In this document: piece by piece, positions 17,261 to 26,145 of the stretch
Layout: each line of letters opens with the position of its first letter
Position numbering within the stretch: the first letter of the stretch is position 1
Assembly (NCBI RefSeq): GCF_003349955.1
Contig: NZ_QLKQ01000059.1
Coordinates: 1 to 47,623 of the forward strand
Length of the DNA: 47,623 nt
Source: Azospirillum brasilense
Lineage (GTDB): Bacteria > Pseudomonadota > Alphaproteobacteria > Azospirillales > Azospirillaceae
Direction: 5' to 3'
Notes under the pieces: generated by a model
Told to the model about the DNA's origin: nothing
The model's database searches: none
The model's input: only the letters and a program-made list of their open reading frames with translations
Position numbers and translations under genes: made by a program

Positions 17261-18180
17261 CGACCGGCCTCCGTCTGACGCCCCTGGACATGCTGAAAGA
17301 CCATGATCGGCACCACCAGGAACAGCAGAAGCGCGATGGCCACCGCCGAGGCGACCGGCCAGTCGCGGTTGGCGAAGAACTCGTTCCACAGCACGCGGCC
17401 GATCATCAGCGTGTCCGGGCCGCCCAGCAGCTCCGGAGTCACGAACTCGCCGACCGAGGGGATGAAGACCAGCAGCGACCCGGCGATGATGCCCGGCAGC
17501 GACAGCGGCAGAGTCACCGTCAGGAACGCCTTCCAGGGCCGGCAGCCGAGGTCCGCCGCCGCCTCCAGCAGCGTCGGGTCGAGCTTCTCCAGCGTCGCGT
17601 AGAGCGGCAGCACCATGAAGGGCAGATAGCAGTAAGTCATGCCGATGTAGACGGCCCAGTCGGAATAGAGCAGCTCGAACGGCTCGGTCGTCAGGCCGGT
17701 CCATTGCAGCAGGTTGTCCACCACCCCGTTGGCCTTCAGGATGCCGATCCAGGCGTAGATGCGGATCAGGAAGCTGGTCCAGAAGGGCAGGATGACCAGC
17801 ATCATCAGCGGCCCGCGCTTGGACGGCTCCGCCCGGGCGATGGCGTAGGCCATGGGGTAGCCCAGCAGCAGGCAGCAGACGGTGGTGACCAGCGCGATCT
17901 TCACCGAGTTCAGATAGGCCAGGATGTAAAGGTCGTCGCCGCCCAGCCGCAGGTAGTTGGACAGGTTCAGCAGGATCTGGAGCTTGGTCGTGCCCGCGTC
18001 CTCGTCCACCAGCCAGTCGATCAGCGGCGCGTAGGGCGGCTGCGCCAGCATCGCCTCCGACAGGCTGATGCCGAACACGATCAGGAAGGGCACCAGGAAG
18101 AACAGCAGAAGCCACAGGTAGGGGATGGCGACCACCATCCCCCGCCCCCACAGGCCGATCCGGCGCAGAAGGTCGATCAT
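17257..18180 (-). CDS. potH: Putrescine/spermidine ABC transporter permease
   Basis: This encodes 307 residues with a long first periplasmic loop (about residues 44-85) between membrane segments 1 and 2, as in PotH/PotB. The start ATG 18180 overlaps the potG stop by four bases. The EAA loop is at about 205-212 (LEAAADLG). The protein forms the transmembrane channel with PotI. Tight four-base overlaps on both sides show that potG-potH-potI is one translationally coupled unit. Confidence 0.92.
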   Translation of the reverse strand: MIDLLRRIGLWGRGMVVAIPYLWLLLFFLVPFLIVFGISLSEAMLAQPPYAPLIDWLVDEDAGTTKLQILLNLSNYLRLGGDDLYILAYLNSVKIALVTTVCCLLLGYPMAYAIARAEPSKRGPLMMLVILPFWTSFLIRIYAWIGILKANGVVDNLLQWTGLTTEPFELLYSDWAVYIGMTYCYLPFMVLPLYATLEKLDPTLLEAAADLGCRPWKAFLTVTLPLSLPGIIAGSLLVFIPSVGEFVTPELLGGPDTLMIGRVLWNEFFANRDWPVASAVAIALLLFLVVPIMVFQHVQGRQTEAGR

Positions 18181-19352
18181 TGCGTCAGCACCACCCCGGC
18201 GAAGGGACGCCAGCTCAAATACACCTCGTCGTCCCAGGTGATCGGCATCTCGGTGCGCCGCACCACGTTGGGCGCCGTGACGCGCACCGTCTTGCCCGTC
18301 TTCAGCTCGACCAGATAGATCGACACATCGCCAAGATAGGCGATCTCGCGCACGATCCCGCTGGTGACGTTGCGCCCATCGGCGTTGGCGGCGGCGTTGG
18401 CCGCGGCGTTGACCGGCGGCTCCTTGCTCAGCGCGATCTTCTCCGGACGGACGGCGACGCCCACCGTCGCGCCGGCGGGAACCGCCACCGCGTGGTTGAT
18501 GTAGAGGTCGCATCCGGCGTCCTCGGAGCGGATCAGCACATGGTCGGCCTGATCCTCCACCACCCTGCCCTCGAACATGTTCACCGAGCCGATGAACTCG
18601 GCGACGAAGCGGGACTGCGGGTACTCGTAGATCTCGGTCGGCGTGCCGGTCTGGGCGATGACGCCATGATTCATGACGGCGATCCGCGAGGACATGGTCA
18701 TCGCCTCCTCCTGGTCGTGGGTGACCACGATGAAGGTGACGCCCAGCTTCTCCTGGATGTTGACCAGCTCGAACTGGGTCCGCTCGCGCAGCCGCTTGTC
18801 CAGCGCGCCCAGCGGTTCGTCGAGCAGAAGCAGCTTGGGCCGCTTGACCAGCGAGCGGGCCAGCGCCACGCGCTGCCGTTGGCCGCCGGAGAGCTGGTGC
18901 GGCTTGCGCTTGCCGAACTGGCCGAGCTGGACGAGGTCGAGGATCGCCCCCACCCGCTCCTTGATCTCCGCCTTGGCGACGCCGTCCTGCTTGAGGCCGA
19001 AGGCGACGTTCTGCTCCACCGACATGTGCGGGAACAGGGCGTAGGACTGGAACATCATGTTGACCGGCCGCTCGTAGGGCGGGATGCCGGCCATGTCGAC
19101 GCCGTCGATGAAGATCTTGCCCTCGGTCGGCGTCTCGAACCCGGCCAGCATGCGCAGCAGGGTCGTCTTTCCGGAGCCGGAGCCGCCCAGCAGGGCGAAG
19201 AACTCACCCCGGTAGATCGACAGGCTGACCTCATCCACGGCAACGAAATCGCCGAAGGTCTTGGTCACCTTCTCGATTCGCACATAGGGCTTCTGTCCCG
19301 GGTCCTGCCAGGGCTCAAGGCGCGTGGGCTTGCGGATCGGCTGGACGGCCAT
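18177..19352 (-). CDS. potG: Polyamine ABC transporter ATP-binding protein
   Basis: This encodes 391 residues with an N-terminal ABC ATPase domain and a C-terminal TOBE-type regulatory domain. Walker A GGSGSGKT is at 56-63, signature LSGGQ at 154-158, Walker B LLLLDEP at 174-180, and the H-loop His is H212. The family is PotA/PotG, energising the PotH/PotI permease. In the C-terminal domain a short alanine/asparagine repeat (NAAANAAANA) interrupts a loop; the DNA there (around 18380-18412) is a small tandem GC-rich repeat and may vary in length between strains. The start ATG 19352 lies 129 bp downstream of the potF stop, across a hairpin-containing spacer. Confidence 0.93.
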   Translation of the reverse strand: MAVQPIRKPTRLEPWQDPGQKPYVRIEKVTKTFGDFVAVDEVSLSIYRGEFFALLGGSGSGKTTLLRMLAGFETPTEGKIFIDGVDMAGIPPYERPVNMMFQSYALFPHMSVEQNVAFGLKQDGVAKAEIKERVGAILDLVQLGQFGKRKPHQLSGGQRQRVALARSLVKRPKLLLLDEPLGALDKRLRERTQFELVNIQEKLGVTFIVVTHDQEEAMTMSSRIAVMNHGVIAQTGTPTEIYEYPQSRFVAEFIGSVNMFEGRVVEDQADHVLIRSEDAGCDLYINHAVAVPAGATVGVAVRPEKIALSKEPPVNAAANAAANADGRNVTSGIVREIAYLGDVSIYLVELKTGKTVRVTAPNVVRRTEMPITWDDEVYLSWRPFAGVVLTQ

Positions 19353-19378
19353 GCGGCTCCTCTCGGCGTCCTTTTCTC

Positions 19379-19432
19379 ATACGGCCCACGCATGATCGCC
19401 GGCCGTATCATGGGAACGCCCCGGCCGTTCCC
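19379..19432 (-). other. Two hairpins between potF and potG
   Basis: An 8-bp stem (19379-19386 with 19401-19408, 14-base loop) and a 7-bp stem (19412-19418 with 19426-19432, 7-base loop) sit in the potF-potG spacer. Such intercistronic structures after a binding-protein gene often protect the upstream mRNA or attenuate the distal genes, giving more binding protein than permease. That role is inferred here. Confidence 0.5.
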
Positions 19433-19481
19433 GACAGGGAGCGACCAGGGCGCGTGTCGTGCGTGCCGGTTCGCGGCGCGC

Positions 19482-20582
19482 TTACTTGCCGGTCTTGACC
19501 TTGGTCCAGACGCGGGTGCGGGCGCGGTCGGTGGTCTGCTTGATCGACTTCAGCGCGAACAGCTTGAGGCTGCTGTTCTCCGGCAGGAAGACGGCCGGGT
19601 TGGTCTTCACGCTTTCGTCGACCGAGGCCAGCGAGGCCGGAACGGCGTTGGCGTAGCTGACCGTGTTGGACACCGCCGCGATGTTCGCCGGGTCGAGGAT
19701 GAAGTTGATGTAGGCGTGCGCGCCTTCCTTGTTCGGCGCGTCCGCCGGGATGGCCAGCGTGTCCCACCACACCTGCACGCCTTCCTTCGGCGTGATGTAC
19801 TCGACCTTCACCCCGTTCTTGGCTTCCTCGGCGCGGGCCGCACCCTGGATGGCGTCGCCGTTGTAGGCCATGACGACGCAGGCGTCGCCGCCCGCCAGGA
19901 TGTTGATGTTCTGGCCGGTGACGAACTGCTTGATGTAGGGACGCACCGCCAGCAGCGTCTTCTCGACCTTGTCCAGATCCTCCTTCTTCTCGGAGTTCGG
20001 ATCGAGGCCGAGGTAGTTCAGCACCGACGGAATCACGTCGATGGCCGAATCCATCACGGTGATGCCGCAGGCCGCGACCTTCTTCGCCACCTCCGGCTTG
20101 AAGATCAGGTCCCAGCTGTCGAGCGGGACGTCGGGAGCGACGGCCTTGATCTTCTCCGGGATGATGGCGATGCCGACCGTGCCGCCCAGATAGGGCACGG
20201 CGAACTTGTTGCCGGGGTCCGAGTTCTCGAGGAGCTTGAGAACCTTCGGATCGACGTTCTTCAGATTCGGGATCTTCGCCTTGTCGAGCGGCGCCACCAC
20301 CTTCGCCTGGATCATGCGCGACAGGGTCGGCTCGGCGGTCGGAACGATCACGTCGTAGCCCGACTTGCCGACCAGCACCTTCTGCTCCAGCAGTTCCAGG
20401 CTGTCGTACAGGTCCACCTTGGTGTCGTAGCCGGTGGCCTTGGTGAAGTCCGCCAGCGTCGATTCGCCCAGATAGTCGTTCCAGATGTAGATGTTGACCG
20501 GCTTCTTGGCCTGGGCCAGCGCCGGGCCGGCGATGGCGATCGCCGCGACGGCGCCGATGACGCTGAGAGCGAAACGTTTCAT
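19482..20582 (-). CDS. potF: Periplasmic polyamine-binding protein
   Basis: This encodes 366 residues, the usual length for PotD/PotF. Residues 1-25 form a signal peptide with cleavage likely after ALAQA. The mature protein starts KKPVNIYIWNDYLGE, the standard opening of the family, which wraps the amine between aromatic and acidic residues (IYIWNDYL; later GDACVVMAYNGDA and QVWWDTLAIP). It captures putrescine or spermidine in the periplasm and delivers it to PotH/PotI. It is first in the operon potF-potG-potH-potI, with its promoter in the roughly 180 bp before the puuA terminator. The start ATG 20582 is preceded only by a G-rich stretch. Confidence 0.93.
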   Translation of the reverse strand: MKRFALSVIGAVAAIAIAGPALAQAKKPVNIYIWNDYLGESTLADFTKATGYDTKVDLYDSLELLEQKVLVGKSGYDVIVPTAEPTLSRMIQAKVVAPLDKAKIPNLKNVDPKVLKLLENSDPGNKFAVPYLGGTVGIAIIPEKIKAVAPDVPLDSWDLIFKPEVAKKVAACGITVMDSAIDVIPSVLNYLGLDPNSEKKEDLDKVEKTLLAVRPYIKQFVTGQNINILAGGDACVVMAYNGDAIQGAARAEEAKNGVKVEYITPKEGVQVWWDTLAIPADAPNKEGAHAYINFILDPANIAAVSNTVSYANAVPASLASVDESVKTNPAVFLPENSSLKLFALKSIKQTTDRARTRVWTKVKTGK

Positions 20583-20722
20583 GCAGAAAGCCCCCGAATT
20601 CTGGATCGTTCGTCAGTTCGTGACTGGTCGACTTTTTTCCATTCGACGTGGGGGCGGCGCGCAGCGCGCAGCGTCCCCGGCGCGAGCGCTATTGCACCCA
20701 CGGGGGGGTTCGTTGTCAACGA

Positions 20723-20751
20723 TTTGCGGGTGGTTTTGCGGGTTTTGCGGA
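20723..20751. repeat. TTTGCGGG short direct repeats upstream of potF
   Basis: TTTGCGGG occurs at 20723-20730 and 20735-20742, and TTTGCGGA at 20744-20751, at 12 and 9 bp periods. They lie about 140-170 bp upstream of the potF ATG and could be regulator sites or simple slippage products. Confidence 0.3.
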
Positions 20752-20759
20752 ACGCAAAC

Positions 20760-20790
20760 GCCCCCTTCCGCGGCAGCGGCGGAAGGGGGC
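20760..20790 (-). terminator. Strong hairpin after puuA
   Basis: GCCCCCTTCCGC at 20760-20771 and GCGGAAGGGGGC at 20779-20790 form a perfect 12-bp stem with a 7-base loop, 10 bp beyond the puuA stop. Read on the minus strand it is followed by GTTTGCGTT, a weak U-tract. It separates the puuA transcript from the pot operon. Confidence 0.75.
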
Positions 20791-20800
20791 GGAAAAATGC

Positions 20801-22144
20801 TCAAACGTTCAGCAGAAGATTCTCGCGCTCCCAGGAGCTGATCACCCGGTGGTAGGCCTCGTACTCGGCCTCCTTCACGCAGGTCACCGCGTCCAGGAAC
20901 TTCTCGCCCAGAACCTCCTTCAGCGGCTTGCAGGCGTTGAACTTCTGCAAGGCGTCGCCCTGGTGGCGCGGCAGGGTGAAGGCGAGCCGGTAGGCGGACC
21001 CCTTCACCGGGTCGGTCGGCTCCAGCCCCTGGGCCATGCCGAGATAGCCGCAGGCAAGCGACGCGGCGATGGCGAGGTACGGATTCGCGTCGGCGCCGGC
21101 CACCCGGTTCTCCACCCGGCGCGAATCGGCGGGCGAGACGGGAACGCGCAGGCCGGTGGTGCGGTTGTCGCGGCCCCAATGCACGTTGATCGGCGCGTCG
21201 GAGTTCGGCACCAGCCGGCGGTAGGAGTTCACGTTCGGCGCCAGAAGCGGCATCGCGTAGGGCAGATACTTCTGAAGTCCGGCGATGTGGGACATGAACA
21301 GCGGCGTGTCCGCCCCGTTGGCGTCGGAGAACAGGTTGCGCCCGGAATCCGCATCGACCACCGACTGATGGATGTGCATGGCGCTGCCCGGCTCGTTCTG
21401 CATCGGCTTGGCCATGAAGGTCGCGTAGACCTGATGGCGCAACGCCGCCTCGCGCGCGGTCCGCTTGAACAGGAAGGCCTGGTCGGCCAGTTCCAGCGCG
21501 TCGCCGTGGTTGAAGTTGATCTCGATCTGCGCCGCCCCGGCCTCGTGGGTCAGGGTGTCGATGTCGATGTCCTGCGCCTCGCAGAAGTCGTAGACCATCT
21601 CGAAGATCGGATCGAACTCGTTCACCGCGTCGATTCCGAAGGCCTGCCGCCCGCTCTCCACGCGCCCGTTGCGGCCGACCGGCGGCACCAGCGGATAGTC
21701 GGGGTCCTTGTTGACCTGGACGAGGAAGAACTCCAGCTCCGGCGCCACCATCGGCTTCCAGCCGCGCTCCTCGTAGAGCGACAGCACCCGCTTCAGGACA
21801 TGGCGGGGCGAGAAGTTCACCGGGCTGCCGTCGGCGTAGACGCAATCCGTGATGACCTGGGCGGTCGGCTCCTCGTACCAGGGGACGAAGCGGATCGTCC
21901 GCTCGTCCGGGATCATGTAGATGTCGGAATTCTCGTCCGAGGTGACCGAATCGTCCTCCGGATACTCCCCGGTCACGGTCTGGACGAAGATCGCCTCGGG
22001 CAGCCGCAGACCGCGGTCGCGCAGGATGCGCAGGAACTTCTCGGCGGGCACGATCTTGCCGCGCGCGATGCCCGACATGTCGGGCACGAGGCATTCCACT
22101 TCGGTGATGCGGTTCTTCTTGATGAAGTCTTCCATGAAACCCAT
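20801..22144 (-). CDS. puuA: Gamma-glutamylputrescine synthetase-like enzyme
   Basis: This encodes 447 residues of the glutamine synthetase superfamily, at the short PuuA length. It would join glutamate to putrescine with ATP, the first step of the Puu degradation pathway. Seen: an N-terminal beta-Grasp region (VECLVPDMSGIARGK), then catalytic-domain motifs APELEFFLV (134-142), EAGAAQIEINF (201-211), the ATP-site MHIHQSV (256-262), and NRTTGLRVP with ENRVAGADANPYLA (345-358). The start is ATG 22144; ATG 22135 is nearly as likely since no strong ribosome binding site distinguishes them. It is divergent from a PuuB-like oxidase and next to pot genes, which supports PuuA over ordinary glutamine synthetase; other amine ligases of this family are possible. 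Confidence 0.8.
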   Translation of the reverse strand: MGFMEDFIKKNRITEVECLVPDMSGIARGKIVPAEKFLRILRDRGLRLPEAIFVQTVTGEYPEDDSVTSDENSDIYMIPDERTIRFVPWYEEPTAQVITDCVYADGSPVNFSPRHVLKRVLSLYEERGWKPMVAPELEFFLVQVNKDPDYPLVPPVGRNGRVESGRQAFGIDAVNEFDPIFEMVYDFCEAQDIDIDTLTHEAGAAQIEINFNHGDALELADQAFLFKRTAREAALRHQVYATFMAKPMQNEPGSAMHIHQSVVDADSGRNLFSDANGADTPLFMSHIAGLQKYLPYAMPLLAPNVNSYRRLVPNSDAPINVHWGRDNRTTGLRVPVSPADSRRVENRVAGADANPYLAIAASLACGYLGMAQGLEPTDPVKGSAYRLAFTLPRHQGDALQKFNACKPLKEVLGEKFLDAVTCVKEAEYEAYHRVISSWERENLLLNV

Positions 22145-22309
22145 GAACGTATGGACCGCACCGGACGGTGGGCAGCCCCTCCCTGCTGTGAACGACCGCC
22201 TTACTATGATCCCGCACCCCCTCCTCGCGCCAGAGGGGAACAAAGATCCTGCCCATATGACCGCTGGAATCATTGACGGGGCGGGGGTCCCTCCCCTAAC
22301 TCGGCAGTC

Positions 22310-23590
22310 ATGCCGACACCATCCCACATCCGCTCGTGGTACGCCGACACCGCGACTCCGCACCCGCGGCACCCGGTGCTGGAAGGAACGCTGTCCTGCG
22401 ACGTCTGCGTGGTCGGCGGCGGCTACACCGGGCTGATGACCGCGCTGGAGCTGGCCGAGCGGGGCTACGATGTGGTCCTGCTGGAGGCCAACCGCGTCAG
22501 CTGGGGGGCGTCGGGCCGCAACGGCGGGCAGATCATCACCGGCTACAACAAGTCGATGAGCACCATCGAGCGCTGGGTCGGGGCGGAGGATGCCCGGCGG
22601 CTGTGGGACCTCGGCGAGGAATCCAAGGCGCTTCTCGCCGAGCGGGTGGCGAAGCACGCCATTCCCTGCGACCTCACCTGGGGCTTCGCCCACGCGGCGG
22701 TGAAACCGCGCCACATGGACGACGTGGCCGCGATGGAGCGCGAAATGCGCGACCGCTACGGCTACGCCAAGGTCCGCAAGCTCGACCGCGACGCCATGCG
22801 GGCGGTGGTGCGCAGCGACGCCTATGTCGGCGGGTTGGCCGATGACGGAAGCGGGCACCTGCACCCGCTGAATTACGCGCTGGGCCTCGCCAGCGCTGCC
22901 GCCCGGGCCGGCGTGCGCATCTTCGAAGACAGCCGCGTCACCGCCATCGACACCGGGGATCGTCCCGTTGCCAGCACGGCGAAGGGACGGGTGACGGCGC
23001 GCTTTCTCGTGCTGGCGGGCAACGCCTATCTGGGGGCGCTGGCACCGCGCCTATCGGCCAAGGTGATGCCCGTCGCCACCTACATGATCTCCACCGAGCC
23101 GCTGGGTGAGGCCACCGCAACGTCTCTGCTGCCGACCAATGTAGCGGTCAGCGACATGAACTTCGTGCTGAACTACTTCCGCCGTTCCGCCGACCACCGG
23201 CTGCTGTTCGGCGGCGGCGTCAGTTATTCCGGACTGGACGCGCCGGGGCTGAAAATCGCCATGCGGTCCAAGATGTTGGCGGTCTTCCCACAGCTCCGCG
23301 ACGCCGCGGTCGATCATTTCTGGGGCGGCCATGTCGCCATCACCATGAATCGCATGCCGCATGTCGGGCGGCTGACGCCCACCACATATTTCGCCCATGG
23401 CTATTCGGGCCACGGTGTGGCGCTGGCCGGCATGGCCGGACGAGTGATGGCGGAGGCGATCCGCGGTACGGCCGAGCGGTTCGACGTGTTCGCCCGCGTG
23501 CCCCACCTGCCCTTCCCCGGAGGGCGACGTTTCCGCACACCAGCGCTTGTCCTCGCGATGCTCTGGTTCCGGCTGCGCGATCTGCTGTAA
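22310..23590 (+). CDS. puuB: FAD-dependent oxidase, PuuB/OrdL-like
   Basis: This encodes 426 residues of the DAO flavoprotein family. The N terminus has SWYADTA, then the dinucleotide motif VVGGGYTGL (about 33-41) and RVSWGASGRNGGQIITGYN (about 62-80), typical of gamma-glutamylputrescine oxidase and related amine oxidases. The C-terminal FAD-contact motif reads YFAHGYSGHGVALAG. It should oxidise gamma-glutamylputrescine to the aldehyde with release of ammonia and hydrogen peroxide, following PuuA. It is transcribed divergently from puuA across a 165-bp shared promoter region. A role on another N-substituted amino acid cannot be excluded. Confidence 0.8.
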   Translation: MPTPSHIRSWYADTATPHPRHPVLEGTLSCDVCVVGGGYTGLMTALELAERGYDVVLLEANRVSWGASGRNGGQIITGYNKSMSTIERWVGAEDARRLWDLGEESKALLAERVAKHAIPCDLTWGFAHAAVKPRHMDDVAAMEREMRDRYGYAKVRKLDRDAMRAVVRSDAYVGGLADDGSGHLHPLNYALGLASAAARAGVRIFEDSRVTAIDTGDRPVASTAKGRVTARFLVLAGNAYLGALAPRLSAKVMPVATYMISTEPLGEATATSLLPTNVAVSDMNFVLNYFRRSADHRLLFGGGVSYSGLDAPGLKIAMRSKMLAVFPQLRDAAVDHFWGGHVAITMNRMPHVGRLTPTTYFAHGYSGHGVALAGMAGRVMAEAIRGTAERFDVFARVPHLPFPGGRRFRTPALVLAMLWFRLRDLL

Positions 23591-23625
23591 CCTGCCCGTC
23601 CCATTCCCGCTTCCGGTCCTTGCCA

Positions 23626-24648
23626 ATGTCCGACGCCACCGATACCGAAACCGGAAGCACGGAAGCCGATGCCAAGGCGACGCCCACCCCCGCAGTAAGC
23701 GATGCCGCTCCCGCAGCGCCGATGCGGGACACGCATTTCGATTTCGAGCATAAGGTGTTCAGCCTGTCCGGGGCCTTCTTCTGCATCGACCCCTCGTCCA
23801 AGCAGCCGGTGCTCCACATCCTGTTGGGCGATCTGAAGGCCGCCCTGCCCTTCAACACGCTGATGGAATCCTTCGACATCAAGGAGGACAGCCGCGACTC
23901 CAAGCTGCTGGACGTGGTGGAAAAGGGCTTGGCCTATGTGAAGCAGATCCGGCCAGGCGAACAGATTCCAGGAGAATTGCTGGACGGCCGCGCCTCCTGG
24001 TCGGTGGAGGAGAAGCACCGGACCATCGCGCGGGGACGCCTGACGGTGCAGCTCGTCTCCTCGATCTCCGGAACCGAGATGATCGTGGTGAAGGCCGACG
24101 AACTGGAGCAGATCGTTGAGGACCCGCAGACCAAGCAGCGCGTCAAGGCCGCCTTCAAGGACATCGCGGCGAAGCTCGATCTGAAGGACAATTACGAACA
24201 GTATCTCACCGACCGCATCGAAGACCTGACCCAGGAGCTGTCCTACATCGAGGCGTTGCGCGACCGCTTCAACGCGATCCGCGCCATCAGCGGCAAGCTG
24301 ACCCGGCTGACCCAGCTCTACCGGACCGACCGCACCCTGTGCAACGAGGTGGCGCGCATGCAGGGGCTGCTGGGCAAGCCGCTGAAGGACTACGATGCCA
24401 TCTTCGAGCAGGCGGACGCCCAGACCGGCGAGATCTTCGGCGCGCTGAAGGCCTTCGACACCACCGTGACCTTCATCCGGAAGATCCGCGACGATCTGCG
24501 CGCCCGGCTTCTGGAATGGGAGGACATTCTTCAGGCCTGGGACACCACGCCGGTGGAGAAGTCCACCGCCATGGAGCAATTGCAGAAGCAGACCTACCGC
24601 TTCCTCGCCAACCGCTTCATGGAAACCAAGGTCTGGATTCGCAAGTAA
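23626..24648 (+). CDS. Conserved-looking coiled-coil protein of unknown function
   Basis: This encodes 340 residues, starting at ATG 23626 (a TTG two codons earlier is less likely). The first 35 residues are Ala/Thr/Asp-rich and probably disordered. Residues about 40-150 form a compact domain (FSLSGAFFCIDPSSKQPVLH, then GTEMIVVKADELEQIVEDP). The rest is strongly helical with heptad-like spacing (DRIEDLTQELSYIEALRDRF, then SGKLTRLTQLYRTDR), suggesting a coiled coil. There is no signal peptide or membrane helix. It is 35 bp downstream of the PuuB-like gene and could be co-transcribed with it. I cannot name a family. Confidence 0.8.
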   Translation: MSDATDTETGSTEADAKATPTPAVSDAAPAAPMRDTHFDFEHKVFSLSGAFFCIDPSSKQPVLHILLGDLKAALPFNTLMESFDIKEDSRDSKLLDVVEKGLAYVKQIRPGEQIPGELLDGRASWSVEEKHRTIARGRLTVQLVSSISGTEMIVVKADELEQIVEDPQTKQRVKAAFKDIAAKLDLKDNYEQYLTDRIEDLTQELSYIEALRDRFNAIRAISGKLTRLTQLYRTDRTLCNEVARMQGLLGKPLKDYDAIFEQADAQTGEIFGALKAFDTTVTFIRKIRDDLRARLLEWEDILQAWDTTPVEKSTAMEQLQKQTYRFLANRFMETKVWIRK

Positions 24649-24792
24649 CCGGATTCGCCGCCCTCCCCCGCCGTTGCCGTGGCCGAAGATTCGAATGGCT
24701 GCGATGATCGGAATCGGCTTGTCACCGGAAAGGCGCTCACCAAACATCCCTCCATCCACACCTTGACGGTGGCCGACACGGAGGATGTCGCC

Positions 24793-26133
24793 ATGAAAGC
24801 AATCAAGCTGTCTTTGTGGGGGATTTTAGCCCTTCTCACGATTTTATGGATCGCCGCCGAGCCCGGCGTGTTTCTGGCCGACGGTTTCTTCAGCCTTCGC
24901 GCCCAGCTGGTTCAATACAGCGGAATCGTCGCCATCGGATGCATGGCCGTTGCGATGATCCTGGCACTGCGCCCACGCTGGCCGGAGGCCTGGTTCGGCG
25001 GCCTCGACAAGATGTACCGTCTGCACAAATGGCTGGGCATCGCCGGTCTCGTCGCGGCGGTGGTCCATTGGCTGTGGGCCCAGGGGCCGAAATGGGCGGT
25101 GGGCTGGGGGTGGTTGGCCCGGCCGCAGCGGGGGCCGCGGGCGATTCCCGACAGCGCCCTCGAACAGTCCCTCCGCAGCCTGCGCGGCACCGCCGAAGGG
25201 CTTGGCGAATGGGCTTTCTACGCGGCCGTGCTGCTGATCGCCCTGGCGCTGTTCAAACGCCTCCCCTATCGGCTGTTCTTCAGGACGCACCGGCTGCTGG
25301 CGATCGCCTACCTCGTGCTGGTCTTCCACGCCGTCGTGCTGACCGACTTCACCTACTGGAGCAAGCCCATCGGCTGGGTGATGGCGCCGCTGCTCGCCGC
25401 CAGCGCCTGGGCCGCCATCGTCGTGCTGCTCGGCCGGATCGCCGCCGACCGGCGGGTTCCGGGCACGATCGGCGCGCTCCATTACTTTCCGGGCGTGCGC
25501 ACGCTGGAGGTCGCCATCGACGTTCCGCAAGGCTGGCCGGGCCACAAAGCGGGCCAGTTCGCCTTCGCCACATCGGACAAGGCGGAGGGCGCCCATCCCT
25601 ACACCATCGCCTCGGCCTGGAACGATGCCGAGCGCCGCATCACCTTCGTGGTCAAGGAACTGGGTGACCACACCCGGCGGCTGAGGGAACGGCTGGCGGT
25701 CGGCCAGGCGGTGACGGTGGAGGGGCCCTACGGCTGCTTCACCTTCGACGATTCCTGCCCGCATCAGATCTGGGTGGGCGGCGGCATCGGAGTCACGCCC
25801 TTCATCGCCCGCATGAAGTTCCTGGCGGCGAACCCTCAACGGCCACGGCAAACCATCAATTTCTTCCACTCGACCAGCGAATACGACGGGGACGCGATCG
25901 CGAAGCTCACCGCCGACGCGGCGGCGGCGGGGGTTCGCCTCCATGTCCTGATCGACAGCCGCGACGGTCGTCTGGATGGCGAGCGCATCCGCGCCCTGGT
26001 GCCGGACTGGCGCGACGCCAGCGTCTGGTTCTGCGGCCCGACGGGCTTCGGGCATGCGCTGCGGAACGACTTCGCGGCCCACGGCCTGCCGGTAGAGCAA
26101 CGCTTCCACCAGGAACTCTTCGCGATGCGCTGA
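24793..26133 (+). CDS. Ferric reductase-like transmembrane flavoprotein
   Basis: This encodes 446 residues. The start ATG 24793 has GGAGG 8 bases upstream; the frame is open earlier but that part is not protein-like. Residues 1-215 hold about six membrane helices with paired histidines for two b-type hemes: H78 and H92 (LHKWLG and VVHWLW), H166 and H179 (RTHRLL and VFHAVV). The C-terminal half is a ferredoxin-reductase module: FAD site HPYTIAS (about 302-308), nucleotide site VGGGIGVTPF (about 358-367) and CGPTGFGHAL (about 419-428). It would pass electrons from NAD(P)H across the inner membrane to a ferric chelate or other acceptor. It ends 12 bp from the convergent FAD oxidoreductase gene. 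Confidence 0.88.
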   Translation: MKAIKLSLWGILALLTILWIAAEPGVFLADGFFSLRAQLVQYSGIVAIGCMAVAMILALRPRWPEAWFGGLDKMYRLHKWLGIAGLVAAVVHWLWAQGPKWAVGWGWLARPQRGPRAIPDSALEQSLRSLRGTAEGLGEWAFYAAVLLIALALFKRLPYRLFFRTHRLLAIAYLVLVFHAVVLTDFTYWSKPIGWVMAPLLAASAWAAIVVLLGRIAADRRVPGTIGALHYFPGVRTLEVAIDVPQGWPGHKAGQFAFATSDKAEGAHPYTIASAWNDAERRITFVVKELGDHTRRLRERLAVGQAVTVEGPYGCFTFDDSCPHQIWVGGGIGVTPFIARMKFLAANPQRPRQTINFFHSTSEYDGDAIAKLTADAAAAGVRLHVLIDSRDGRLDGERIRALVPDWRDASVWFCGPTGFGHALRNDFAAHGLPVEQRFHQELFAMR

Positions 26134-26145
26134 CCCCAGACAGCC

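Noticed and set aside
18180..20855. Very long plus-strand open frame (891 codons) opposite potG and potF
   Set aside because: It is a high-GC shadow frame. The opposite strand encodes complete PotG and PotF with all motifs, and the shadow is Arg/His/Gly/Asp-rich with no domain.
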